A stretch of DNA of 43,586 nucleotides. Origin: Lachnospiraceae bacterium. GTDB lineage: Bacteria > Bacillota > Clostridia > Lachnospirales > Lachnospiraceae. The stretch lies in assembly GCA_017550535.1 (NCBI GenBank), contig JAFZOS010000023.1:1-43586 (forward strand). The letters run 5' to 3'. The position numbers were made by a program, and so were the translations under genes. The notes beneath the pieces are model-generated. The model ran no database searches. It saw nothing but the letters and a program-made list of their open reading frames with translations, and was not told the origin of the DNA. This document shows positions 16,554-26,186 of this stretch, piece by piece (the first letter of the stretch is position 1; the number at the start of each line of letters is the position of its first letter).

Positions 16554-19500
16554 ATGAAAACAAGAAAGATTCTTTCATTGATGCTTGCGGTATTGCTGGG
16601 AGTTACTTCGGTTTCATCCCCGCAGTCGGTTTTGGGAAGCGAACCTGATGATATCTCCGTTAATCTGACAGATATGGATGATATATCCGGCATTGCGGAT
16701 GATATTTCGACCGGTGATGATCTGAGCATTGAACCGGAACAGGCTGAACCTGTTTTTGATGATGCCGGTGACCTTATGGATATAAACAATGATAAGGACG
16801 GTAACTGGTTATCGATCAATCTTGCGAGCAATGGTTTGATAACTCCCATGTTTGACAGTGCTAATGCTCCCACAAAGGCAACTTTCTATTATCAGGTGTA
16901 TATAGTCAAAGGTGATCAGAAAGAGGGTCTTCACTGGTTCAGACGGGATAACATCGAAAATCTGGTACCGTTAAGGATAAGGCAGGCGGTACTTACGGAA
17001 AGCGGCAGGCTTGGTTGTTATATAGAAGTTCAAAATGCAGGCAGGTTTAACGGTAAATATTACAGCAATGAGTTCGATTATACCGTACCGTCAAACAGGC
17101 TTTCAAAACCCTCCAATATACAGATCACTGAAACAGGCGGCAATAAATGGCTTACGTGGGACCGGGTACCCGGCAGTGACGGCTATCTTGTAAGTTTTTT
17201 GCCTGAAGGTGCCGATGAGGACCAGAGTCTGAAATATGATGTGAGCCAAAATAAGTTTGACTTAAGCGGTATTATAAAAGAGTACGGATATCGCAAATAC
17301 ACTGTTTCGGTAACTGCCAATTCCGGTAATATAAAAGAAACCCGATGCAGTGAAGCTTCGTCAGCTGTATGCGATCTTAAGAGCTCTGTGTCCGTTTCTA
17401 TCGATCGGGATGAGATGTGGCTTGCAGCCGGGAAAAAGGCAGTTGTGACTGCTAAGCTTACAAACGCGTTAAATAATGATGACAGAACTCTGGTTTGGTT
17501 AAGCTCCGACTCTTCGGTTGCATCTGTGGATCAGGCGGGCAATGTGACCGGTATAAGTGCCGGAACGGCAACGATCACGGCTGAGACGGCAACCGGTGCC
17601 AGGTCGGTAAACAGCTGTAAGGTAACGGTGTATGATCAGATAACATCGATCGTCCTTGATCCTGCGGCAAAGACGATAGGCACGGGTGATGAGTTTGTTT
17701 TAAAGGCTGATGTGGGTGCATATACACCTACCGGAAGTGCTGTTACGGCAACGGGCAGCGCTATTACGGTTACGGGCAGTTCTGTCGTATATGGTCCCGC
17801 AATATCATTTACACCGTCGAATGACTACATTACGGTCACCAATCAGGGTGACGGTAAGGCGCTTGTCAAAGCTGCAGACAGCGTTCCCAATGGTAAGGTA
17901 ACTTCGCAGGTTATCGTAAAGTCTACCGACGGCAGCAACAGAAGCGCGGTTTGTAATGTTACCATAGGATCGAAGGCTCACAGCATTGCGATCATGGAGT
18001 CTTCCGATAAGCATACCATGATCAAAGGCAGCAAGCTTGTCCTGACAGCAAAGACAGAGCCGGCTGATGCCATGAGTACGGGTGTGACATGGAAAAGCTC
18101 TGACAGCAGTATAGCTGTGGTAGATCAGAAAGGAATTGTAACTGCGCTGTCAGCCGGTGATGTTGTGATCAAGGCAACGGATAATTTCAGCGGGATATCA
18201 AGTACATATGCGCTGAAGGTTATAGTTCCGATCAAAAAACTCGGACTTAATGCAGCAGCGATCACGCTGCATGTCGGAAATACATTTAAACTGATCCCCG
18301 TTCCGTATCCGGCAGATGCCGCGATCATAGGGAATGTGGAATATGCTAAATCCGGTGATAATGACGGATGCATCGAGGTTTCTGCAGATGGCAGAGTCAG
18401 GGCAGTTAAGCTCCCGGACGGTCAGAATAAAGCCGTATTTAAGGTTTCGGTAAAAGCAAAAGATGCAGCCGGTGCGGAAACGACGGCCGTATGTAACGTT
18501 ACAGTAGTTAAGGATGCGGTTAAGGCAGGTAAAGTTATATTGTCGGCAGCAAAGATCTGCATGGGCATCGGAACCGTGACAACGATCAAAGCCTCTGTTA
18601 TACCTGAATGGGCTGATAATAAAGATATTAACTGGAGCGAGAGCGGAGCCGGTAAGGTGATCAGCCTTTCGAAAAACGCAGACGGAAGCATTAAAGTAAA
18701 GGCCCTGAGTGCGGGAGCCGTAAAGGTTACTGCCGAGGCGGCTGACGGGAGCGGCAGAAAAGCGGTTTGTACCGTGATCGTGGGTAATCCCGTTGACAGT
18801 GTACAGATCAAAAACAAGGCAAAGATCAATACGCATCTTGCTGTAGGTAAGGGCGTAAGGCTTGGAGCCATAGTTACGGCGGCAAGCGGAAAGCCTGCAA
18901 ATGTTTCGGTAGTCTGGACAAGCAGCAACCAGACAGTTGCAACCGTCGATCAGAAAGGTACGGTTACCGCAAAGGGTGTCGGTCTTGTGACTATAACGGC
19001 GACAGGTGAAGTACCGGAATCAGGAACGGCAAAATACGATTCGATCACGTTTGATGTGTGTGTTCCGGTAACGAAAGTTACCATAGCAAACAAGGCCGTT
19101 ACAATAAAGGAAGGTAAGTCCGGTATCTTGCAGCCGGTCATTGTAACACCTGCCGATGCAACATATAGATCTATCTCGTGGACAAGCAGTAATGAAAATG
19201 TGGTGACCTTGGCAAAGAATATGACGTTTGACGGAGAACAGCTTAAATTCTATGCGGTCGGTCCCGGCGTTGCAAAGCTGACCGGTGTTACGACAGATGG
19301 CTTCAACAGGAAGGTTGTTGTTGCTGTCAGGGTTCTCGGCAGCATGCATGATGAGGATGTTAAGCTGTCGGTAAAGGCACCAAAGGGTGTTACGGTAGAA
19401 AACAACGGTTCAAAGGATGTTAAAGTATCGGGCCTTAAGAGAAAACAGGCAGTAGCACTCATACCTGCATTGACGCCCAAGGCGGCCGATAAGACATATA

Positions 19501-19643
19501 CATTTGTAAGCAGCAATCCCAAGGTGGCTTCGGTCAACAGGAAGGGCGCGGTTACTGCTGTCGGAACGGGCACGGCAACCATTACACTGATTACTTCGGA
19601 TGGAAGTTATACGGCAAAATGCACAGTGATCATAGCAGAGTAA
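16554..19643 (+). CDS. Exported protein with about eight Big2 immunoglobulin-like repeats
   Basis: Secreted or surface protein of 1029 residues. The signal peptide is about residues 1-29 (hydrophobic core LSLMLAVLLGVTSV). An acidic stretch (about 30-90) follows. A fibronectin-III-like unit (about 185-275) contains WLTWDRVPGSDGYLVSF. From about 280 to the end there are some eight Big2-type units, recognised by recurring pieces such as VWLSSDSSVASVDQAGNVTG followed by GTATIT. The C-terminus ends within the last Big2 unit, without an LPXTG signal, a membrane helix or a clear cell-wall binding motif, so how it stays on the surface is unclear. Big2 proteins act as adhesins or scaffolds. AGGAGGG at 16540-16546 gives a strong ribosome site. 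It starts 24 bases after the kinase stop, without a terminator between. Confidence 0.88.
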   Translation: MKTRKILSLMLAVLLGVTSVSSPQSVLGSEPDDISVNLTDMDDISGIADDISTGDDLSIEPEQAEPVFDDAGDLMDINNDKDGNWLSINLASNGLITPMFDSANAPTKATFYYQVYIVKGDQKEGLHWFRRDNIENLVPLRIRQAVLTESGRLGCYIEVQNAGRFNGKYYSNEFDYTVPSNRLSKPSNIQITETGGNKWLTWDRVPGSDGYLVSFLPEGADEDQSLKYDVSQNKFDLSGIIKEYGYRKYTVSVTANSGNIKETRCSEASSAVCDLKSSVSVSIDRDEMWLAAGKKAVVTAKLTNALNNDDRTLVWLSSDSSVASVDQAGNVTGISAGTATITAETATGARSVNSCKVTVYDQITSIVLDPAAKTIGTGDEFVLKADVGAYTPTGSAVTATGSAITVTGSSVVYGPAISFTPSNDYITVTNQGDGKALVKAADSVPNGKVTSQVIVKSTDGSNRSAVCNVTIGSKAHSIAIMESSDKHTMIKGSKLVLTAKTEPADAMSTGVTWKSSDSSIAVVDQKGIVTALSAGDVVIKATDNFSGISSTYALKVIVPIKKLGLNAAAITLHVGNTFKLIPVPYPADAAIIGNVEYAKSGDNDGCIEVSADGRVRAVKLPDGQNKAVFKVSVKAKDAAGAETTAVCNVTVVKDAVKAGKVILSAAKICMGIGTVTTIKASVIPEWADNKDINWSESGAGKVISLSKNADGSIKVKALSAGAVKVTAEAADGSGRKAVCTVIVGNPVDSVQIKNKAKINTHLAVGKGVRLGAIVTAASGKPANVSVVWTSSNQTVATVDQKGTVTAKGVGLVTITATGEVPESGTAKYDSITFDVCVPVTKVTIANKAVTIKEGKSGILQPVIVTPADATYRSISWTSSNENVVTLAKNMTFDGEQLKFYAVGPGVAKLTGVTTDGFNRKVVVAVRVLGSMHDEDVKLSVKAPKGVTVENNGSKDVKVSGLKRKQAVALIPALTPKAADKTYTFVSSNPKVASVNRKGAVTAVGTGTATITLITSDGSYTAKCTVIIAE
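17730..17792 (+). repeat. Three in-frame 21-bp repeats encoding TGSAV-like heptads
   Basis: Within the second Big2 unit, three 21-base copies begin at 17730, 17751 and 17772 and encode TGSAVTA, TGSAITV and TGSSVVY. The copies differ at several bases but keep the frame and the Thr-Gly-Ser core. This insertion lengthens one loop of the domain and looks like a small expanding coding repeat. Confidence 0.7.
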
Positions 19644-21538
19644 GAAGTACAGGATTTTTAAAAGACGGATATTGGATCCCGACCGCGATCGCGGCCGGGA
19701 TCATTCCGCTTATATCAGGCGTGTATCTTTATACGAATGATGTACTGACGGGATATCCGTGGTTCATTGCGTCAGGTAATTATTCGACGGATGTTTTTCT
19801 TGCATATAAATCATTTGCGCTTCAGATACTGATGGCGGTCATGGCGGCAGTCTTTGTTTACGCGGTGATCAAAACAAAGGAGAAGCCCCGCTTTGACAGG
19901 CCGTTTCTTTTACTTGTTCCTTATCTTTTCTGGGTGGTATTGTCGGGGATCTGTTCTGAGTATCCCGGGCTTTCGTTCGGCATATCCTATGACAGGTTCG
20001 AGCCGGTGGGCGTTGTTGTATCTTATGTGGTCATCTTTGTCTATTCATATTTCTTTGTAAATTCCGAAAGCGTGCTTAAAAAGACCGTATGTGCTGTCTT
20101 CGTTTTTTATGCGCTTATGATGCTGACAGGTGTTTTGCAGGGGATAGGAGCCGATCCCTTTGGTACTGAGTTTATCGGCAGGCTGTTAACGCCTGCAGGT
20201 TTAAGGGGTGATGCGGGACAGCTTATGATAATGAGATACGGAAAAGTGGCTTACTGCACACTGTATAACGAAAACTATACAGGTGTGTATATATCCGTAC
20301 TTCTTCCGGTATGCATAATGATCGTTTCGCTTCCCGTAAAAAGGATCTTTCGTATCGCGGCCGGAATACTTGCGGCATCTTCGCTGTTTGTACTTTACAG
20401 GAGCGGATCGAGGTCGGGCTGGATCGCGCTTTTGATGTCTGCATTGATGATATTTGTTTTAAGGATGATAAAAAAAAGAAGGATCATACCGTTGGCGGTT
20501 ATTGCTGCGGTTTTCGTTATCGGCATTATATCGGCATTGTCGGTACCTGCACTTAGGAGCAGGATTGCCGGCAGGTTATCCGGAAACAGCCAGTCTCCTC
20601 CCGGAAGGATAGTTGATATAGAAACAAACGATGATGAAGTGGTATTTAAGTTCTATTTCGGAAACGAACTCCACTGCAGGTTTGACTTTACCGAAGGCGG
20701 TGAGATAGTACCCGGGTTTTGGGATAAGAACGGCAATGTTCTGCTTGCGTCTTACGAAAACGGTGTTTACAGGCTGGATGAATGTTTTGAGTATGCTTTT
20801 GCTGCCGTAAAAGGTGAACCGACGGGACAGCCCGGCATATATATTGCGTCATTTGTCATTGACAAACAGCAATGGCCGATGACCAATTGCACTGACGGAA
20901 CATATTATTATGTTACATCGGGATTAAACCTTGTAAAGTTCCCGAAGATACGATCGGCAGGCATTTTTCCCGATGGATTTTTAAGCGGCAGGGGCGGCAT
21001 TTGGAACAGGTGTATCCCGCTTCTTAAAAAGCATCTGCTGCTCGGATGCGGTTCAAATCTGTTCATAGTGGATTATCAGCAGGATGACTATATAACAAAA
21101 ACATATTCGGTAGGCTGGGGCAATTATGTATATGATGTCAAGGCACACAGCTTTTATCTGGGTACGTGGATGGAAAGCGGACTTCCCGCATTGCTTTTCA
21201 TTATTGCATTCTTCCTGTATTATATTATTAACGGGGCCCGTTTATACGGAAGCATTGATTTAAAAGACGAAAACCGTATGTATGAATCAAGGGTGGGGCT
21301 TGGAATGTTTGCGGGCTGTATCGCATATATGATCATCTCGTTTGCAAATGACAGTAATGTATGCACCTCACCCGTCTTTTGGGCAGTCTTTGGCATGTCA
21401 TTTGCCGTTAACAAACGGCTTGATATGAGCACGGAAAAAGTATCATCGCCTGCAGATACAGAAGACAGGCCGGGGAGAAATACAGGGCATGGAAAAAATG
21501 ACACGGGAAAAGGCAGAAAAAAGGTTAAGGGAGCTTAG
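19619..21538 (+). CDS. O-antigen-ligase-like polytopic membrane protein (Wzy_C type)
   Basis: Membrane protein of 639 residues with about 10-12 helices. The central part contains the pattern YNENYTGVYISVLLP followed by RSGSRSGWIALL, typical of the O-antigen ligase/polymerase (Wzy_C) family, which joins or polymerises surface glycans on the outer face of the membrane. An extracytoplasmic domain of about 150 residues follows, and then VKAHSFYLGTWMESGLPALL, matching the conserved His-containing loop of the family. The C-terminus is a basic, glycine-rich tail. The start ATG at 19619 lies inside the end of the Big2 gene (25-base overlap); no later ATG precedes the first helix. A glycosyl transfer to a surface polymer or protein is likely. 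The donor is unknown. Confidence 0.8.
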   Translation: MHSDHSRVRSTGFLKDGYWIPTAIAAGIIPLISGVYLYTNDVLTGYPWFIASGNYSTDVFLAYKSFALQILMAVMAAVFVYAVIKTKEKPRFDRPFLLLVPYLFWVVLSGICSEYPGLSFGISYDRFEPVGVVVSYVVIFVYSYFFVNSESVLKKTVCAVFVFYALMMLTGVLQGIGADPFGTEFIGRLLTPAGLRGDAGQLMIMRYGKVAYCTLYNENYTGVYISVLLPVCIMIVSLPVKRIFRIAAGILAASSLFVLYRSGSRSGWIALLMSALMIFVLRMIKKRRIIPLAVIAAVFVIGIISALSVPALRSRIAGRLSGNSQSPPGRIVDIETNDDEVVFKFYFGNELHCRFDFTEGGEIVPGFWDKNGNVLLASYENGVYRLDECFEYAFAAVKGEPTGQPGIYIASFVIDKQQWPMTNCTDGTYYYVTSGLNLVKFPKIRSAGIFPDGFLSGRGGIWNRCIPLLKKHLLLGCGSNLFIVDYQQDDYITKTYSVGWGNYVYDVKAHSFYLGTWMESGLPALLFIIAFFLYYIINGARLYGSIDLKDENRMYESRVGLGMFAGCIAYMIISFANDSNVCTSPVFWAVFGMSFAVNKRLDMSTEKVSSPADTEDRPGRNTGHGKNDTGKGRKKVKGA

Positions 21539-22331
21539 AGAGTATATAAAGCCGTTTGGACGGGTGGCGGTGGCATTTTCAGGCGGGGTTGATTCTTCGC
21601 TTTTATTGTATGCCGCCTTTTTGGAGCTTGGAAATGATGCGGCAGCACTTACGGCATCGATGGATGTGACGCCTGTTGGAGAGGCGGATGATGCCCGTGA
21701 TTTCTGTGAGCGTTATGGCATCACGCAAAAGGTCATTGATATAGACGTATTTGGGATAGAAGGCTTTAAGGAGAATCATACGGACAGGTGCTACACCTGC
21801 AAAAAGGCACTGTTTACGCGGTTTATAAATGAGGCTGAAAGCATGGGGATAAAAGCCGTGCTGGAAGGTTCAAACGCGGATGATAAGGGTGATTACAGGC
21901 CGGGGCTTAAGGCAATTTCGGAGCTTGGCGTTATAAGTCCTTATCTTTCACTGTCCGTTACAAAGGATGAGATAAGGGCAATGGCGGATCTTCTTAAGCT
22001 TGATGTGTTTAATAAGCCCTCAGGTGCCTGCCTTGCAAGCAGGATCCCCTACGGTGATGTGATCACCGTGGAAAAGCTTTATATGACGGGCAGGGCGGAA
22101 AAGCTTATTACGGATATGGGTTTTTCGCGTGTCAGGGTAAGGCTGCATGATTCTGTCGCAAGGATAGAACTTGATCCTGCAGACCTTGCGCGTTTTATTA
22201 AAGATGACGTAAGGATTCCCGTTTATAAGGGCTTAAAGGAGCTTGGGTTTTCATATGTGACCCTGGATGTCCTTGGCTACAGGACCGGAAGCATGAATGA
22301 AATGATAGGGAAGGGTTCGGTTAATGGCTGA
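21489..22331 (+). CDS. larE: LarE-type ATP-dependent sacrificial sulfur transferase
   Basis: Cytoplasmic enzyme of 280 residues of the PP-loop pyrophosphatase group. The PP-loop SGGVDS is at 31-36. It further shows TDRCYTCKKALF, EGSNADDKGDYRPGLKA and FNKPSGACLASRIPYG, the last with Cys181, which corresponds by motif to the sulfur-donor cysteine (Cys176) of Lactobacillus plantarum LarE. LarE adenylates and then sulfurates the pyridinium dicarboxylate precursor of the nickel-pincer cofactor of lactate racemase. No LarA, LarB or LarC is in the window, so here it is an orphan. It overlaps the membrane protein gene by 50 bases and the permease gene by 8, so it is part of the operon. It may sulfurate another substrate; that is inference. 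Confidence 0.88.
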   Translation: MEKMTREKAEKRLRELREYIKPFGRVAVAFSGGVDSSLLLYAAFLELGNDAAALTASMDVTPVGEADDARDFCERYGITQKVIDIDVFGIEGFKENHTDRCYTCKKALFTRFINEAESMGIKAVLEGSNADDKGDYRPGLKAISELGVISPYLSLSVTKDEIRAMADLLKLDVFNKPSGACLASRIPYGDVITVEKLYMTGRAEKLITDMGFSRVRVRLHDSVARIELDPADLARFIKDDVRIPVYKGLKELGFSYVTLDVLGYRTGSMNEMIGKGSVNG

Positions 22332-23481
22332 TAAAAATACGGCTAATGACAGGGGAAGTATGATACAGGCGGCATGTATCGTTGCGGGGAACGGTATAGG
22401 CAGCGGCGTTATGGCCATACCGTATTTTGTTATGCGCGCAGGTATCCTTGGAGGAGTTTTGGCATTTGTGCTTGCGTATATCGTAAGCGTGCTCATGCAC
22501 CTTATGATAGCCGAGCTTATGCTCCACGAAGATAATGTATCGGATATTTTGGGTGTGTTTAACACATATCTGTTTAAGGGCGGGATAGGCAAGGTACTTC
22601 GGATCGTGTTCTTTGTGATCCTCGTGGTCGTGCTTGAAGCCAACCTTGCAGCATATATTTCAGGTGCATCGGACATAATCGTAACATTGCTGCCCGTAAG
22701 TGAAGCAGTTATAAAGACGGCCTTTTATATATTCGCGGCACTTGTTGTCCTGCTCGGGCTTAAGGCTGTTGCCGCAGGTGAGGGAGTGACGGTCATGCTG
22801 ATGGCGGTCATCCTGATAACGGCGATAGTATTTTCGCTTGCAAACATAAACGACAATGTGAGCATAGGATCATGGGGAGGCCTTAAGGATGCTGCCGCGC
22901 TGTTTTCGATGATAATGTTTTCGTTCTCGGCGATATTTGCCGTACCGCAGTCGGTTGAGTATTTAAAGCGCGATACCGTGGCCGTAAGGCATTCCATACA
23001 GCTCGGACTTTTTATAAACCTGGTGTTATCAACCGTAGTGGCGGTATGTACGATCATAACATCAAAAGAGGTTACCGAGATAGCCATCGTAGGCTGGGCG
23101 GATGCGGTGGGAGGAGCCGTCAGGGTACTGGGCTCGCTGTTCATCGTATTTGCGATGCTTACCTCATTCTGGTCGATAGGACTGGCTTCATCCGATATAG
23201 TCACGATACAGACGGGACTTAAAAGCAGGATCGCATTTGCCGTGGCGACCGTTCCCGCATTGCTTATAACCTTCATAAAGGGCAGCGGGTTTATGGGTTA
23301 CCTTAAGATAGTTGGCGGGGCTGTGGCACTCATCATTTCACTGATGGTGATCCCGAGCTTTGTCATATGCATAAGGAAGAACCGCCAGCTTAAGCTTATG
23401 AAGGATATGGAAAAGTCGGGATTAATGGTTGCTTTTGTACTTTTGATGTATCTGGTAATGGCAGTCGGATCTGTATTTTAG
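22324..23481 (+). CDS. Amino-acid permease of the aromatic/serine (HAAAP-like) family
   Basis: Membrane transporter of 385 residues with about 11 predicted helices. The first helix carries the motif GNGIGSGVMAIPYFVMRAG, the hallmark glycine-rich helix of APC-superfamily amino-acid permeases of the SdaC/TyrP/Mtr group. A second broken helix is at FSFSAIFAVPQSVEYL. Length (about 400) fits the family. Substrate is likely a neutral or aromatic amino acid, but sequence alone cannot choose. It overlaps larE by 8 bases and ends 7 bases before the first radical SAM gene, whose ribosome site spans its stop codon. Co-transcription with four radical SAM genes suggests it brings in a precursor or moves the product. 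Confidence 0.82.
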   Translation: MADKNTANDRGSMIQAACIVAGNGIGSGVMAIPYFVMRAGILGGVLAFVLAYIVSVLMHLMIAELMLHEDNVSDILGVFNTYLFKGGIGKVLRIVFFVILVVVLEANLAAYISGASDIIVTLLPVSEAVIKTAFYIFAALVVLLGLKAVAAGEGVTVMLMAVILITAIVFSLANINDNVSIGSWGGLKDAAALFSMIMFSFSAIFAVPQSVEYLKRDTVAVRHSIQLGLFINLVLSTVVAVCTIITSKEVTEIAIVGWADAVGGAVRVLGSLFIVFAMLTSFWSIGLASSDIVTIQTGLKSRIAFAVATVPALLITFIKGSGFMGYLKIVGGAVALIISLMVIPSFVICIRKNRQLKLMKDMEKSGLMVAFVLLMYLVMAVGSVF

Positions 23482-23488
23482 GAGGAAT

Positions 23489-24844
23489 ATGAAGGTTGTT
23501 TTTCTGGCTCCGGCGGGAGCGATGCACAGATATAACGGGATGTTCCATAAGAACCTGCATTATGCGCCGATAACACTGGCACTCCTTGCGGCGCTCATTC
23601 CCGCCGAACTTAACGCGGAGCCTGTCATATACGACGAGACCGCGGAGGCGATACCGCTTGACCTTCAGGCAGACGTTATCTGTATCACCTGTATAACGGG
23701 AACCGCAAACCGCAGTTACCGTTTTGCAGACTGGTTCAGGAGCCGGGGGATACCCGTTATCATAGGCGGAGTACATGCCACCGTTATGCCGGATGAGGCA
23801 AAACAGCATGCGGACTGCGTAATGGTGGGCCTCGGGGATGAGACCTTCCCGCAGGCAATGCGCGACCTTGCGGCGGGACAGCTTAAGGATTTCTATTACG
23901 GTCACTCCTGTGTCGATATTTCAGGGCGCCCGATACCGCGCAAGGACCTGCTTAAGAAGGACAGGTACATAACGCTTAATACGGTTGAATGCGTGCGCGG
24001 CTGCAACCATGCATGCTCGTTCTGCGCTTATCCGACGGCATTCGGCAAGGGCGTGATAACAAGGCCGGTTGAGGATGTTATAGCGGAGATAAAGACGTTT
24101 AAGGGAAGGGTGGTCATATTCCCCGATGTCAACCTCATAGCCGATATAAGGTACGCAAAGGAACTGTTCACAGCGATGATACCGCTGAAAAAATGGTGGT
24201 TCGGCCTTACCACGACGGCGATAGGGCATAACGATGAACTCTTAAAGGTCTTTAAAAAGAGCGGATGCAAGGGCCTTCTTCTTGGATTTGAGTCGGTCAA
24301 CCAGGAAACCCAGAAGGATATAAACAAGGGCGTTAATTCGGTCAATGAATACGAATGGATCATGGAAAAGCTCCATGACCACGGCATACTTGTCATGGGC
24401 TGTTTTGCATTCGGAAGTGATGAGGACGGAAAGGACGTGTTTAGGCGTACTGCTAAACTTTGTCTTAATGCAAAGATCGATCTTCCGAGGTTCTCGATAA
24501 TCACTCCGTTCCCGGGAACACCGTTCTACGGCGAGCTTAAGGAACAGGACAGGATAACCGAGACGGACTGGGCTTTATATGATGTTGAGCATGTGGTATA
24601 CAAGCCTAAGAATATGACAAAAGAGGAGCTTGAAAAGGGCATAGAGGAAGCATGGATGATGTGCTATTCATGGAAGGCCATATTCAAAAGGTTTGACTTT
24701 AAACGCATCAAACGATGGTTCTTCATATATCTTATATGCAACATCGGTTACAGGAAATATGCGAAGAATTTTAACAAATATGATGAGAGAGTGATGACCG
24801 ATAATTCGGACATTCCAAAGGCAGGAGACAGGTGCCCCGGATAA
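23489..24844 (+). CDS. B12-fold radical SAM protein 1 of 4
   Basis: Cytoplasmic iron-sulfur enzyme of 451 residues (COG1032 type). The N-terminal part (about 1-150) has a cobalamin-binding Rossmann fold pattern, with VIIGGVHATVMPDEA, but I see no DxHxxG motif for base-off B12 binding. The radical SAM core carries Cys172, Cys176 and Cys179 (CxxxCxxC), which hold the 4Fe-4S cluster that cleaves S-adenosylmethionine. GFESVNQ follows in the barrel. It differs from the other three copies, with FPDVN in place of DDN after the fifth strand. The basic, hydrophobic C-terminus (about 405-435) may touch the membrane. AGGAGG spans the permease stop. The reaction is unknown. Confidence 0.88.
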   Translation: MKVVFLAPAGAMHRYNGMFHKNLHYAPITLALLAALIPAELNAEPVIYDETAEAIPLDLQADVICITCITGTANRSYRFADWFRSRGIPVIIGGVHATVMPDEAKQHADCVMVGLGDETFPQAMRDLAAGQLKDFYYGHSCVDISGRPIPRKDLLKKDRYITLNTVECVRGCNHACSFCAYPTAFGKGVITRPVEDVIAEIKTFKGRVVIFPDVNLIADIRYAKELFTAMIPLKKWWFGLTTTAIGHNDELLKVFKKSGCKGLLLGFESVNQETQKDINKGVNSVNEYEWIMEKLHDHGILVMGCFAFGSDEDGKDVFRRTAKLCLNAKIDLPRFSIITPFPGTPFYGELKEQDRITETDWALYDVEHVVYKPKNMTKEELEKGIEEAWMMCYSWKAIFKRFDFKRIKRWFFIYLICNIGYRKYAKNFNKYDERVMTDNSDIPKAGDRCPG

Positions 24845-26157
24845 AGATAACATTCATAAAAGTAAATATGATGTACTCAAAGGGGAAGGATGCGCTTAAG
24901 CCGCTTGTATTCCCGATCGTTGAAGCCCTTACTCCGGATTATTGTGAAATAAGCTTTTATGATGAGCGGATAGAGTCACTCCCGGATGAGCTTGATGCCG
25001 ACATAATCGCATTCTCGGTCGAGACATTTGCGGCAAGGCATGCATACGAGCTTGCCGACAGGTACAGGAAGGCCGGGGTAAGGATAGTGATGGGCGGCTT
25101 TCACGCATCGGCCATGCCGGATGAAGTGCTTGAGCATGCGGACACTGTACTTACGGGGGATGCCGAGGAAACATGGCCCGCATACCTTGAGGACGTTAAA
25201 AACGGATGTGAAAAGAGGAGGTATGATTCCAAGAATCAGTGTCCCGTAGCCTATGTAAATAACAATGCACACTGCTTTGAGGGAAAGAGATATCTAAAGC
25301 TCGGCATGATCCAGGCATCAAGGGGATGTAAGTTTAACTGTGATTTCTGCTCGATAAAGAGCCTGTACCCAAAGGGTGTAAGGCAGAAGGATATAGAAGA
25401 TGTTGTAAGGGAGATAAAAAACAGCAGGGAAAAGCTTATCTTTTTTATCGACGATAACCTTTTTGTTAACGAGGATACTGCAAGGGAGCTGTTTAATGCG
25501 ATACGTCCGCTTAAGAAACGCTGGGCCTGCCAGATAAGCATGGACATAGCGTTTAACGACGAGCTGCTGACTCTCATGCATGATTCCGGATGTATAATCG
25601 TGCTCATAGGTTTTGAATCGCTTAACAAAAAGAATCTTGAGATAATGCATAAGAGTGCGAATATCGGTGTTAAGGATTATGAGGCGGCCATAAAGAATAT
25701 ATATAAACACGGTATCATGATATATGCGATGTTCGTGCTGGGTTACGATCACGATACCGCGGATTCCATAAGGGAAACATATGATTTTGCGATGCGCAAT
25801 CACTTTGCGGTCGCAAATTTCAATCCCCTGATGATCCTGCCCGGGACCGCTCTTTATGAGCGCATGAAGGAAAAGGGCTGTTTAAGGTTTGATAAGTGGT
25901 GGCTTGACGATGATTACCGTTACGGCGATGCGATGTTTTATCCTGAGTCCATGACCTGTGACGAACTCATGGAAGGGTGCAGGAAGGCAAGGTATGATTT
26001 TAACACCTTTGGCAATATACTAAAGAGGATGTTTGGCACGCCCGTCAATCACCGCGGGCTGTTTGATTCTGTTGTTTTCCTGCTCATAAACCTTATATCG
26101 CGTTCCGAGATACACAGGAAACAGGGAAGTGCCCTGGGAAACGACAAAAGGCTTTAA
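24832..26157 (+). CDS. B12-fold radical SAM protein 2 of 4
   Basis: Paralogue of the gene before, 441 residues. A B12-like N-terminal domain (about 1-140) contains VMGGFHASAMPDEV. The cluster cysteines are Cys166, Cys170 and Cys173 in SRGCKFNCDFCS. The core continues with FFIDDNLFVNED and GFESLNKKNLE, shared with copies 3 and 4. A C-terminal part with WWLDDDYRYGDAMFYPESMT precedes a hydrophobic stretch (about 410-425). The start is GTG at 24832, overlapping copy 1 by 13 bases, with AGGAG at 24823-24827. No ATG is available before the conserved first strand. Neighbouring copies suggest sequential modification of one substrate or recent gene duplication followed by divergence. Confidence 0.88.
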   Translation: MPRIKITFIKVNMMYSKGKDALKPLVFPIVEALTPDYCEISFYDERIESLPDELDADIIAFSVETFAARHAYELADRYRKAGVRIVMGGFHASAMPDEVLEHADTVLTGDAEETWPAYLEDVKNGCEKRRYDSKNQCPVAYVNNNAHCFEGKRYLKLGMIQASRGCKFNCDFCSIKSLYPKGVRQKDIEDVVREIKNSREKLIFFIDDNLFVNEDTARELFNAIRPLKKRWACQISMDIAFNDELLTLMHDSGCIIVLIGFESLNKKNLEIMHKSANIGVKDYEAAIKNIYKHGIMIYAMFVLGYDHDTADSIRETYDFAMRNHFAVANFNPLMILPGTALYERMKEKGCLRFDKWWLDDDYRYGDAMFYPESMTCDELMEGCRKARYDFNTFGNILKRMFGTPVNHRGLFDSVVFLLINLISRSEIHRKQGSALGNDKRL

Positions 26158-26186
26158 AAGTAAACGGGATCACATGGGAGGATAAC

